From Devosia sp. Root685 (GTDB lineage: Bacteria; Pseudomonadota; Alphaproteobacteria; Rhizobiales; Devosiaceae), in the NCBI RefSeq assembly GCF_001427875.1, contig NZ_LMHK01000004.1:338597-402596 (forward strand): a stretch of 64,000 nucleotides of DNA, in the 5' to 3' direction. Position numbers and translations under genes: made by a program. The number at the start of each line of letters is the position of its first letter. The first letter of the stretch is position 1. Of the stretch, positions 56,682 to 64,000 are shown piece by piece. Below the pieces are notes generated by a model. The model did not search any database, was not told the origin of the DNA, and worked only from the letters and a program-made list of their open reading frames with translations.

Positions 56682-59457
56682 AGCCAAGCCGCGCAAAGCG
56701 CATTTCGCCCTCAAGACCGCGGACACCCTTCTCGTCGAACTCGACGCGCTGGTGGGCGACCAACCCGCCAAATCCCCGGCGGCCCGCACTGCCGTCCTTG
56801 CCCATATGCGCCACACGCTGGCCGAGGCGAGGATAGATGCCGAGGCCGAACTGCTCGCCACCAACAAAGGCACGCGTTGCGCGCAAAACCTTTGTTCGGC
56901 CGAAGACGAGATCATCACCGCCGTCTATCTTTTCGCGACCACCCGCGTTTACCCGGTGGACAATCCCTCCGGCGCCGAGGCCATCGCGCTCTCGGCCGTT
57001 GGCGGCTATGGCCGCGGCACGCTGGCGCCGGGCTCCGACATCGATCTCCTCTTCATCCTGCCCTATAAGCAGACCCCCTGGGGCGAGCAGGTCACCGAAT
57101 ATATCCTCTATATGCTCTGGGACCTCGGTCAGAAGGTCGGCCACGCCGTCCGCTCGGTCGATGAATGTATCCGCATGGCCCGCGCCGACATGACCGTGCG
57201 CACCGCAACGCTCGAAGCGCGCTTTCTTACCGGCGACAAGTCGCTGTTCGACAACCTCGTAAAACGCTTTGAAACCGAGATCATGCCCAAGACGGGCCCG
57301 GAATTCATTGCTGCAAAGATGGCCGAGCGCGATGAGCGGCACCGGCAGATGGGCAATACCCGCTATGTCGTCGAGCCCAATATCAAGGACGGCAAGGGCG
57401 GGCTGCGCGATCTCAACACGCTGTTCTGGATCGGCAAATATTTTTATCAGGTGAAAACCAGCCACGAACTGGTCGCCAAGGGCGTTCTTACGGATGCCGA
57501 ATATCGCCTGTTTCAGCGCGCCGAGGATTTTCTCTGGGCCGTCCGCTGCCACCTCCATTTCGTCACCCATCGTGCCGAAGAGAAGCTGACTTTTGACGTG
57601 CAGCCCGACCTCGCCCGCCGCATGGGTTATGCCGAGCGTATCGGTATGCTCGGTGTCGAGCGCTTCATGAAGCGCTATTTCCTCGTCGCCAAGGATGTGG
57701 GCGATTTGACCCGCATCATCTGCGCCAGCCTCGAATTCCGCCATGCCAAGGATATGGATCTGGTTGGCCGGGTGCTGGCGCCCTTCCGTGCCGGCAAGAC
57801 CAAGATCAAGGGCGAAACCGATTTCGTCATCGACACCGGCCGCCTCAATGTCGCGACCCCGGATGCCTTCGAAAGGGATCCGGTCAATCTGATAAAAATG
57901 TTCATGGTGGCCGGACGCGAGGAGCTGCTGTTCCACCCCGACGCCATCAAGCATATCCGCGACAGCCTCAGCCTTATCGACAACAAGCTCAGGAACGATC
58001 CCAAGGCCAATAGCTATTTCCTGACCATTCTGACGAGCCCGCTCTATGTCGAGCGGATCCTGCGCCAGATGAACGAGAGCGGCGTGCTCGGCAAATTCGT
58101 GCCCGATTTCGGCAAGATCGTCGCACTGATGCAGTTCAACATGTATCACCACTATACGGTGGACGAGCACCTGATCCGCGCCGTCGGCTGCATGGCCGAC
58201 ATCGCCAATGGCGGGCTGCGTCAGGAACTGCCGCTGACGCACGAATTGCTGCCGCAGCTCAATGACACGCGGCTGCTCTATGTCGCCCTCTTTCTCCACG
58301 ATATCGCCAAGGGCCGGCCCGAAGATCATTCCATTGCCGGCGCGCGTCTCGCCAAAAAGCTCTGTCCGCGCTTCGGCCTCAATGCCGCCGAGACCGACAC
58401 CGTCGCCTGGCTGATCGAATATCACCTCCTCATGAGTGAAATCGCCCAGGCTCGCGATATTCAGGACCCTGAAACGGCAAAGGCCTTTGCCGATGTGGTG
58501 CAATCGCCGCAGCGCCTGGCCCTGCTGATGATCCTCACCGCCTGCGATATCCGCGCCGTGGGTCCCGGCACCTGGACCGGCTGGAAAGGCTCCCTCCTCC
58601 GCGCGCTCTACTACGCGACCGAGCCGCTGCTGTCCGGCGGGCATAGCCAGGTCAGCCAATCCGACCGCGTGCAGGCCGCGAAGGATGCTTTGGGCGAAGC
58701 GCTGGTCAAATGGGAACCGGCCGAGGTGGAGACCTATGCCGCGCGTCACTACGACCATTATTGGCTGCGCGCCGAGCCCGAATTGCAGATCGAACACGCC
58801 CGCATGATCCGCCAGGCCGACGAGGCCAATCAGCCCTTCGCCGGTTCGATCCGCGTAAAGGCTTTTGAGGGCATTACCGAGGTCAGCTTCTATACACCCG
58901 ACCACCCGCGCCTGCTCTCGCTGATCGCCGGCGCCTGCACCATGCAGGATGCCTCCATTATCGGAGCCCAGATTTTTTCGACCCGCGACGGCCGCGCCAT
59001 CGACACTTTCAGGCTGCGTCGCTCCTTCACCTCGGACGAGGATGAAAAGGTCCGTGCCACTCGTATTATCGACACGGTCAAGCAGCTCCTGCAGGGCAAG
59101 CGCACTGTGCTGATCGATTTGGGCAAGGAATCGCGCCACAACAAGCGGCTGAAGCCCTTTGCTCTCCCGGCCCAGGTTTCGGTCTCCAATGCCATCTCGG
59201 AAAAGTTTACCGTCATCGAGGTTTCCGGCCTCGACCGCATCGGTCTTCTCTATGCGTTGACCCGCGAAATCTCTGATCTCAATTTGACCATCGGTTCCGC
59301 CCATATCGGCACCTATGGCGAAAAGGCCGTTGACGTTTTTTACGTCACAGACCTGACGGGCCAGAAGATTCACGTGAAACAGCGGCAGCGCAAAATCTAT
59401 GGCGCGCTGATGGATGTGTTTGAACGCCCCGAGGAGAAGAAGGCGGCGAATGGCTGA
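56662..59457 (+). CDS. glnD: [Protein-PII] uridylyltransferase / uridylyl-removing enzyme
   Basis: Nitrogen-status sensor that modifies PII. 931 residues: nucleotidyltransferase domain with [18 protein letters not shown], an HD domain ([31 protein letters not shown]), and two C-terminal ACT domains that bind glutamine ([17 protein letters not shown] and [18 protein letters not shown]). Order mutS-glnD-murJ-trpS is widely kept in Rhizobiales. A parS-like site lies near the 3' end at 59366. Confidence 0.96.
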   Translation: MTLVDAEAKPRKAHFALKTADTLLVELDALVGDQPAKSPAARTAVLAHMRHTLAEARIDAEAELLATNKGTRCAQNLCSAEDEIITAVYLFATTRVYPVDNPSGAEAIALSAVGGYGRGTLAPGSDIDLLFILPYKQTPWGEQVTEYILYMLWDLGQKVGHAVRSVDECIRMARADMTVRTATLEARFLTGDKSLFDNLVKRFETEIMPKTGPEFIAAKMAERDERHRQMGNTRYVVEPNIKDGKGGLRDLNTLFWIGKYFYQVKTSHELVAKGVLTDAEYRLFQRAEDFLWAVRCHLHFVTHRAEEKLTFDVQPDLARRMGYAERIGMLGVERFMKRYFLVAKDVGDLTRIICASLEFRHAKDMDLVGRVLAPFRAGKTKIKGETDFVIDTGRLNVATPDAFERDPVNLIKMFMVAGREELLFHPDAIKHIRDSLSLIDNKLRNDPKANSYFLTILTSPLYVERILRQMNESGVLGKFVPDFGKIVALMQFNMYHHYTVDEHLIRAVGCMADIANGGLRQELPLTHELLPQLNDTRLLYVALFLHDIAKGRPEDHSIAGARLAKKLCPRFGLNAAETDTVAWLIEYHLLMSEIAQARDIQDPETAKAFADVVQSPQRLALLMILTACDIRAVGPGTWTGWKGSLLRALYYATEPLLSGGHSQVSQSDRVQAAKDALGEALVKWEPAEVETYAARHYDHYWLRAEPELQIEHARMIRQADEANQPFAGSIRVKAFEGITEVSFYTPDHPRLLSLIAGACTMQDASIIGAQIFSTRDGRAIDTFRLRRSFTSDEDEKVRATRIIDTVKQLLQGKRTVLIDLGKESRHNKRLKPFALPAQVSVSNAISEKFTVIEVSGLDRIGLLYALTREISDLNLTIGSAHIGTYGEKAVDVFYVTDLTGQKIHVKQRQRKIYGALMDVFERPEEKKAANG
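59366..59381 (+). promoter_or_regulatory. parS-like ParB site 6
   Basis: AGATTCACGTGAAACA, 14 of 16 matches to parS, within the last 92 bases of glnD. Confidence 0.62.
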
Positions 59458-59466
59458 TCTGCCTCT

Positions 59467-61029
59467 TTGAGCCTCTTCCGCAATTTCTTCTCGGTCGGCG
59501 CCTGGACGCTGGTCAGCCGGGTCTTTGGGCTTGTCCGTGATGCGCTGATGGCTGCCGTTCTGGGCGTCGGCCCGGCGGCCGACGCGTTCAACGCCGCCTT
59601 CCGCTTCCCCAATCTCTTCCGCCGGCTCTTTGCCGAGGGCGCCTTCAATACCGCTTTCGTGCCGATGTTCTCGGGCGCACTGGAGCAGCAGGGCGATGAC
59701 GGCGCTAAACTGCTCGCCTCCAAGATCATGAGCTGGCTCGTCGCCATGCTGGTCGTGGTGACCATCGTGGTCGAAATCTTCATGCCGCAGATCATGATCG
59801 CTTTCGTCCCCGGCTTCGTGGACGATAGCCAAAAATTCGATCTGACCGTCATGCTGACGCGGATCATGTTCCCCTATCTCGCCTGCATGTCGCTGATGGC
59901 TGCCTATGGGGCCATTCTCAATTCGCTGGGCCGCTTTTTTGCAGCCGCCTTTGCCCCGGTGCTGCTCAATATCGTCAATATCGCCGCGCTGGTTCCGCTG
60001 GCCACCTTCTGGCTGCAGGAGCCGGAAAGCGCCACGTTCTGGGTCGCCATCGCCACCATGCTCGGCGGCATTGCCCAGCTCTGGCTCGTTTGGGTAGCGA
60101 TCGAACGCACTGGCTTCCGGCCCGATTTCCGCCTGCCCCGCTTCGATCCGGAAGTGCGGCGTTTCTGGGTGTTGGCCATCCCGGCCATCCTCACCGGCGG
60201 CATTACCCAGATCAATATTTTCGTCGGCACCATCATTGCGTCGGGCGCCGACAGCGCCATTTCCATCCTCTCCTATGCCGACCGGCTCTACCAATTGCCG
60301 CTCGGCATTATCGGCATCGCCATCGGCACGGTGCTGCTGCCTGAGCTCAGCCGGCACCTCAAGGGCGGTCGCAAGGCCGATGCACTGGCGAGCCAGGAAC
60401 AGTCCCTGTTCATCGCCATGCTGCTCACCATGCCGGCCGCCGCGGCCCTCATCGGCATGGCCGAGCCGATCGTGCGTCTGCTGTTCGAGCGCGGTGCGTT
60501 CGATGCTTTGGCGACGAAGCAAACAGCCGAAGCGCTGGTCGCCTTCTCCACGGGCCTCCCTGCCTATGTGCTGATCCGCGTCCTGCAGCCGGGATTTTTC
60601 GCTCGTGAAGACACGGTCACGCCGACCATTTTTGCCGGTATCAGTGTCGCTGCCAATATCGGCATTTCGCTTTGGCTGTTCCCAAGCATGCTTCATGTCG
60701 GCATTGCCATTGCGACGGCCGTCTCGTCCTGGATCAATGTCGTGCTGCTGGCCGCCACGCTCGCCCTACGCGGGCATTTTTCCCTGCCGCGCAGCCAATG
60801 GTGGGGCCATATCATGATCGTCTTGATCAGCGCCGCCATGGGCCTGAGCCTGATGTTGCTGGCCGATCACGGCGCGCACCACATCGCTGCCGGCGCGCCG
60901 CTCTGGCGGCAGGCTTTGGTGGTCGGCGCGCTCATTGCCTATGGCGTCATCTTCTATTTTACCCTGATCCACGTCAGCGGCACGCAGCGCCTTGGAACGC
61001 TGCTGCGGCGTCTGCGCCGCTCCCGCTGA
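59467..61029 (+). CDS. murJ: Lipid II flippase MurJ
   Basis: Moves lipid II across the inner membrane for peptidoglycan synthesis. 520 residues, about 14 membrane helices, MVF/MATE-type fold. The N-terminal SVGAWTLVSRVFGLVRDALMA, FNAAFRFPNLFRRLFAEGAF and RVLQPGFFAREDTVTP motifs are diagnostic. It starts with TTG nine bases after glnD; no in-frame ATG fits the conserved start, and the Shine-Dalgarno signal is poor, so expression may depend on glnD translation. Confidence 0.94.
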   Translation: MSLFRNFFSVGAWTLVSRVFGLVRDALMAAVLGVGPAADAFNAAFRFPNLFRRLFAEGAFNTAFVPMFSGALEQQGDDGAKLLASKIMSWLVAMLVVVTIVVEIFMPQIMIAFVPGFVDDSQKFDLTVMLTRIMFPYLACMSLMAAYGAILNSLGRFFAAAFAPVLLNIVNIAALVPLATFWLQEPESATFWVAIATMLGGIAQLWLVWVAIERTGFRPDFRLPRFDPEVRRFWVLAIPAILTGGITQINIFVGTIIASGADSAISILSYADRLYQLPLGIIGIAIGTVLLPELSRHLKGGRKADALASQEQSLFIAMLLTMPAAAALIGMAEPIVRLLFERGAFDALATKQTAEALVAFSTGLPAYVLIRVLQPGFFAREDTVTPTIFAGISVAANIGISLWLFPSMLHVGIAIATAVSSWINVVLLAATLALRGHFSLPRSQWWGHIMIVLISAAMGLSLMLLADHGAHHIAAGAPLWRQALVVGALIAYGVIFYFTLIHVSGTQRLGTLLRRLRRSR

Positions 61030-61095
61030 TGGTTTCCAATCGGCTCGGCTCCGTATAGAACGGGGCCATCTGCCTATCATCCGCTCCTGGGACCC

Positions 61096-62127
61096 ATGGC
61101 CTTTTCTCCTCGCGTTTTTTCCGGCATCCAGCCTTCCGGCGATCTGCATCTGGGCAATTATCTCGGCGCCATCCGCCGTTTCGTGCCCCTTCAGGACACG
61201 CATGAGACCCTCTATTGTGTGGTCGATATGCATGCGATCACCGTCTGGCAGGAGCCCAATGCCCTGCGCCGCGCTACGCGCGAAGTCGCTGCCGCTTTCA
61301 TTGCTGCGGGCGTCGATCCCAAGCGCTCGATCGTCTTTAACCAGAGCCAGGTCATGCAGCATGCCGAGCTGGCCTGGGTGTTCAACTGCGTGGCCCGCAT
61401 CGGCTGGATGAACCGCATGACGCAGTTCAAGGACAAGGCCGGCAAGAATTCCGAGAACGTTTCGCTTGGTCTGCTCGCCTATCCCTCGCTGATGGCTGCC
61501 GACATTCTGCTCTATAAGGCGACCGCCGTGCCGGTGGGCGACGATCAGAAGCAGCATCTGGAACTGACGCGCGACATCGCGGCAAAGTTCAACAATGACT
61601 ATGCCGCCTCGATCGCCGAACAGGGTCTCGATCCCGATTTCTTCCCGATCACCGAGCCGCTGATCGCGGGCCCGGCGACGCGCATCATGTCCCTCCGCGA
61701 TGGGACCAAGAAAATGAGCAAGTCGGATCCCTCCGACCAGTCGCGCATTTCTCTCCTCGATGATGCCGACGCCATTTCCAAGAAGATCAAGAAGGCGACG
61801 ACCGACCCGGCCGAATTGCCGCTTGAGGTCGCGGACCTCAAGGAACGTCCGGAGGCCGATAACCTCGTTGGCATTTATGCCGCGCTCTCCGACAAGACCA
61901 AGGCCGAAGTTCTGGCGGAGTTCGGGGGCCATGGCTGGGGCAAGTTCAAGCCGGCTCTGGCTGATCTGGCCGTGGCCCAGCTCGCGCCGATGGCCGGGGA
62001 AATGCGCCGCCTGATCGACGATCCCACCACCATTGACGGCATTCTGCGCGACGGCGGTGAGCGGGCTGCGGCCTTGGCCGAAAAGACCATGCACGACGTT
62101 CGCCGCATCGTCGGTTTCATCCGCTAG
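61096..62127 (+). CDS. trpS: Tryptophanyl-tRNA synthetase
   Basis: Class I synthetase, 343 residues. The HIGH-type motif is [14 protein letters not shown] near residue 13, and the KMSKS loop is intact ([11 protein letters not shown], near residue 200). Follows murJ after 66 bp. Confidence 0.97.
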   Translation: MAFSPRVFSGIQPSGDLHLGNYLGAIRRFVPLQDTHETLYCVVDMHAITVWQEPNALRRATREVAAAFIAAGVDPKRSIVFNQSQVMQHAELAWVFNCVARIGWMNRMTQFKDKAGKNSENVSLGLLAYPSLMAADILLYKATAVPVGDDQKQHLELTRDIAAKFNNDYAASIAEQGLDPDFFPITEPLIAGPATRIMSLRDGTKKMSKSDPSDQSRISLLDDADAISKKIKKATTDPAELPLEVADLKERPEADNLVGIYAALSDKTKAEVLAEFGGHGWGKFKPALADLAVAQLAPMAGEMRRLIDDPTTIDGILRDGGERAAALAEKTMHDVRRIVGFIR

Positions 62128-62140
62128 TTCGGAGGCGCCT

Positions 62141-62611
62141 TTGTACGATACTGAATACAAACGTAAATTCCTTGTCGTCATCGATGAGACGGAAGAATGC
62201 GACCGCGCTTTGACCTTTGCCGCCTTTCGCACCAAGCGAACCGGCGGCACGGTCGTGCTCGTCACCGTGATCCCCAAGCCTGAATTCATCGGTATGGGCG
62301 TCGAAGACGTGTTGCGGGCCGAAGCGGTCGAGGAAGCCGAACGCAATCTCGACGAGCGTCTCGCCCGCATCAAGGAAATCGGCGATGTGCGGGCCGAATC
62401 GGTCATTCGCGAGGGCAATGGACCCGAACAGATCGAACAACTGATCGACAAGGACCACGGCATCGCCATTCTGGTGCTGGCGGCGTCCAAATCGACCGAG
62501 GGCCCCGGCCCGCTCGTCACCCACTTCGCGGCCCGCGCCAATGCCTTGCCGATCCCGCTGACCATCGTGCCCGGCCGGATGAGCGACGAAGAGATTATCG
62601 CGATCTGTTAG
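62141..62611 (+). CDS. Universal stress protein (UspA family)
   Basis: 156-residue single USP domain (KFLVVIDETEECDRALTFAAF, ending LPIPLTIVPGRMSDEEI). The ATP-binding glycine-rich loop is only partly kept, so nucleotide binding is uncertain. The TTG at 62141 is chosen for CGGAGGCG upstream. Beside trpS and before nfu, as in other Rhizobiales. Confidence 0.85.
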   Translation: MYDTEYKRKFLVVIDETEECDRALTFAAFRTKRTGGTVVLVTVIPKPEFIGMGVEDVLRAEAVEEAERNLDERLARIKEIGDVRAESVIREGNGPEQIEQLIDKDHGIAILVLAASKSTEGPGPLVTHFAARANALPIPLTIVPGRMSDEEIIAIC

Positions 62612-62684
62612 CGCCCCTTCGGGGCAAATCGCTCCGGTGGAGCGATTTGAGCTTAACAGGCCCGAAGAGCTACGCTCGCAGGGC
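62612..62684 (+). repeat. R2 two-hairpin element after the stress protein
   Basis: Hairpin A AAATCGCTCC, loop GGT, GGAGCGATTT (62626-62648); hairpin B GCCC-GAA-GAGC, TAC, GCTC-GCA-GGGC (about 62660-62683). Flank CCCCTTCGGGGC precedes it. Confidence 0.78.
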
Positions 62685-62698
62685 GAGGTATCAGGCAC

Positions 62699-62752
62699 GC
62701 CCTCGCCCTTCGAGGCTACGCTACGCTTCGCGCCTCAGGATGAGGTCTACTG
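62699..62752. repeat. R1-related half repeat (copy g)
   Basis: CCTCGCCCTTCGAGG, CGCTTCGCGCCTCAGGATG and AGGTCTACTGGG. Read on the minus strand its edge CCCAGTAGACCTCATCC gives the stop of the DUF3817 gene. Confidence 0.8.
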
Positions 62753-63043
62753 GGAAGCCTCGGCCAGCTGCCTGCGCTTCAGGAACGGATCGTTGAGAAA
62801 CGTCCCCAACGGAATAAACGCCGCCAGCGTCGTGCGCATCCACTCAAACCCCGAAAATCCCCTCCCCGGCAGGCAGATCGTCATTGCCAGAATATAGGCG
62901 ATGAAGGCGACCCCGTGGATAAGTCCGATGGGCGGGACGAGATCGGGATAGCCGAACCAGTATTTGGCCGGCATGGCGAGACCGAACAGCAGGAGGGTTG
63001 TAATGCCTTCGGCGACGCCGATATATCTGAATAGAGCGATCAT
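62747..63043 (-). CDS. DUF3817 family membrane protein
   Basis: 98-residue membrane protein with three hydrophobic segments, matching DUF3817 (start IALFRYIGVAEGITTLLLFG, middle PPIGLIHGVAFIAYILAM). Function unknown. Its final codons TCC CAG TAG belong to the edge of an R1-type repeat. Confidence 0.82.
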   Translation of the reverse strand: MIALFRYIGVAEGITTLLLFGLAMPAKYWFGYPDLVPPIGLIHGVAFIAYILAMTICLPGRGFSGFEWMRTTLAAFIPLGTFLNDPFLKRRQLAEASQ

Positions 63044-63125
63044 GATATGGTGCTAGCGCATACCAGCCATAGCGCGCCACGCGACAAAGCAGCGCAAATT
63101 GGGCTTGCGGCGATCCGCTCACTAA

Positions 63126-63142
63126 TTTAGAAGCGTTCTAAG
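63126..63142. promoter_or_regulatory. Irr-box-like palindrome upstream of nfu
   Basis: TTTAGAAGCGTTCTAAG, a perfect TTAGAA-N3-TTCTAA inverted repeat, matching the iron-control element bound by Irr in Rhizobiales (TTTAGAA-N3-TTCTAAA, recalled) in all but the last base. It ends 21 bp before the ATG of an iron-sulfur scaffold gene. Confidence 0.6.
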
Positions 63143-63163
63143 TCTACTCCACGGAGAGAGTTT

Positions 63164-63730
63164 ATGTTCATCCAGACCGAAGCCACGCCCAATCCGGCGA
63201 CGCTCAAATTCCTGCCCGGTCGCGATGTGCTGGTCGGCGAGCCGCGCGATTTCCGCAATGTCGATGCCGCCGAAGCCTCTCCGCTGGCCGCCAGCCTCTT
63301 TGGCATTTCCGGGGTCACCGGCGTTTTCCTCGGCTCCGATTTCATCTCGGTGACCAAGGATGACACCAACTGGGCCCATATCAAGCCGGCCATTCTCGGC
63401 GTGATCATGGATCACTTCCTCTCCGGTAAGCCGGTCATCGCCGAAGGTGGTGAAGTCGATACCGATTTTGCCGCCGGCGAAGAATTCTTCGAAGAAGAAG
63501 ACAAGGAAATGGTCGAAGTCATCAAGGAACTGCTGGCGACGCGCGTGCGTCCCGCAGTGGCCATGGATGGCGGCGACATCATCTTCCGCGGTTTCAAGGA
63601 AGGCACCGTCTTCCTCCACATGCAGGGCGCCTGCTCGGGCTGCCCTTCTTCGACCGCGACCCTCAAGAGCGGTATCGAAAATCTCCTCCGTCACTTCGTG
63701 CCGGGCGTGGAATCGGTTCAGCAGGTCTGA
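63164..63730 (+). CDS. Nfu/NifU-like iron-sulfur cluster scaffold
   Basis: 188-residue protein that carries and delivers Fe-S clusters. Residues 1-90 are the Nfu N-terminal domain (FIQTEATPNPATLKFLPG) and the C-terminal NifU domain has the cluster-binding CxxC in QGACSGCPSSTATLKSGIE. CGGAGAGAG precedes the ATG. The Irr-box-like site upstream suggests iron control. Confidence 0.93.
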   Translation: MFIQTEATPNPATLKFLPGRDVLVGEPRDFRNVDAAEASPLAASLFGISGVTGVFLGSDFISVTKDDTNWAHIKPAILGVIMDHFLSGKPVIAEGGEVDTDFAAGEEFFEEEDKEMVEVIKELLATRVRPAVAMDGGDIIFRGFKEGTVFLHMQGACSGCPSSTATLKSGIENLLRHFVPGVESVQQV

Positions 63731-63773
63731 ACCCGGTTTCACCCGCACCCAAAAGTTAAGCAGCAAGCCAGGG

Positions 63774-63810
63774 GCCTCGATGAGCGATCATCGGGGCTTC
63801 TGACTTTTTG
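63774..63810 (+). terminator. Terminator after nfu
   Basis: GCCTCGATGA, loop GCGA, TCATCGGGGC, then TTCTGACTTTTTG, 43 bases past the nfu stop. Ten-base stem with one wobble. Confidence 0.78.
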
Positions 63811-63860
63811 GAGTGTAGTGGGGTTTTGGGGGCCGGGGATTATTATTTGATTCACGACCA

Positions 63861-64000
63861 CTAGGCCGTTTCACTGTGAGGCTGACTCTGGGGATTCCAG
63901 TTTTTGGTGAGTTGTGATTCAAGATTGATGCTGGATTGGAGGCCAGCATCGATGGCGGCACCTCTTTCGACTGATCTTCGTGAACGTGTTGTGGCTGCGG
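63861..64000 (+). mobile_element. Left end of an IS630-type insertion sequence (partial)
   Basis: Sequence around CTGGGGATTCCAG and GTGAGTTGTGATTCAAG precedes a transposase-like start, the layout of IS630-family leaders in Rhizobiales as recalled. The exact left boundary and terminal repeat cannot be fixed without the other end; IS630 elements insert at TA. Confidence 0.55.
63952..64000 (+). CDS. IS630-family transposase, first 16 residues
   Basis: ATG at 63952 opens MAAPLSTDLRERVVAA, running off the window edge. The (M)A.PLS.DLRERVVAA start is a common N-terminus of IS630-family transposases, before their helix-turn-helix. The spacer before it holds no other gene. Confidence 0.65.
   Translation, partial: MAAPLSTDLRERVVAA

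Noticed and set aside
56434..60696. Very long open frame of 1420 codons on the minus strand
   Set aside because: It is the antisense shadow of glnD and murJ, which have complete family motifs. The antisense translation is low-complexity and matches no family.

Overview
This window reads as a GC-rich chromosomal segment of an alphaproteobacterium of the order Hyphomicrobiales (Rhizobiales), most like Devosia and its relatives. That placement rests on gene order and protein style (coaE-dnaQ/secB/fxsA/Tim44/Smr/XRE, hslV-GNAT-hslU, hisB-DUF2628-hisHAFE-coaA, grpE-hrcA/rph-rdgB-hemW, mutS-glnD-murJ-trpS) and is inference; no rRNA or other marker is present to settle it. Six parS-like sites spread over 9.9-59.4 kb suggest that the segment lies in the origin-proximal, ParB-bound part of the chromosome. 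No oriC, tRNA, rRNA, CRISPR array, prophage or defence island was seen.

Layout. 1-4.3 kb: coaE (cut by the window edge), dnaQ, secB, fxsA, a Tim44-like protein, Smr and XRE genes. 4.3-7.1 kb: repeats, then the HslVU protease with an acetyltransferase gene between its subunits. 7.3-12.5 kb: histidine biosynthesis (hisB, H, A, F, E) with two small membrane-protein genes inside, then coaA. 12.6-23 kb: dapB, gpmA, an AraC-Ogt DNA repair fusion, DUF2244/nth, a DUF2214/TetR pair, a PfkB sugar or adenosine kinase, a hydroxypyruvate-isomerase-like barrel, pyrF, a MarR regulator, a phosphatase-like protein, an FMN reductase and two VOC proteins. 23.2-26.7 kb: dnaJ and dnaK with a heat-shock type promoter. 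27-34.8 kb: pabBC, pncA, grpE, hrcA, rph, rdgB, hemW. 35-43.8 kb: a LpoA-like lipoprotein opposite rsmI-yraN-gshB, a MarC protein, a GH25 lipoprotein, a ComM-type ATPase, a Nudix enzyme, a cold-shock/DUF1294 protein and a WYL regulator. 43.9-51.1 kb: a pentose cluster (galM, a LacI regulator, xylB, xylA, GNAT, GH43 beta-xylosidase). 51.2-51.6 kb: a structured non-coding stretch with a 6S-RNA-like block, then metY, DUF2189, mutS, glnD, murJ, trpS, a universal stress protein, DUF3817, an Nfu iron-sulfur scaffold behind an Irr-box-like palindrome, and the first codons of an IS630-type transposase at the right edge.

Co-operation. The window is mostly housekeeping: protein quality control (HslVU, DnaK/DnaJ/GrpE, HrcA, SecB), nucleotide hygiene and repair (RdgB, Nth, MutS, Ogt fusion, Nudix), amino-acid and cofactor synthesis (His, Lys, Met, CoA, folate, NAD, haem, glutathione) and cell-wall assembly (MurJ, LpoA-like, GH25). 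Accessory interest lies between the genes. Nearly every long spacer is filled by one of several interspersed palindromic repeat families. One is a two-hairpin element whose stems differ from copy to copy while base pairing is kept. Another sits so that its CAGTAG edge supplies the stop codon of neighbouring genes.
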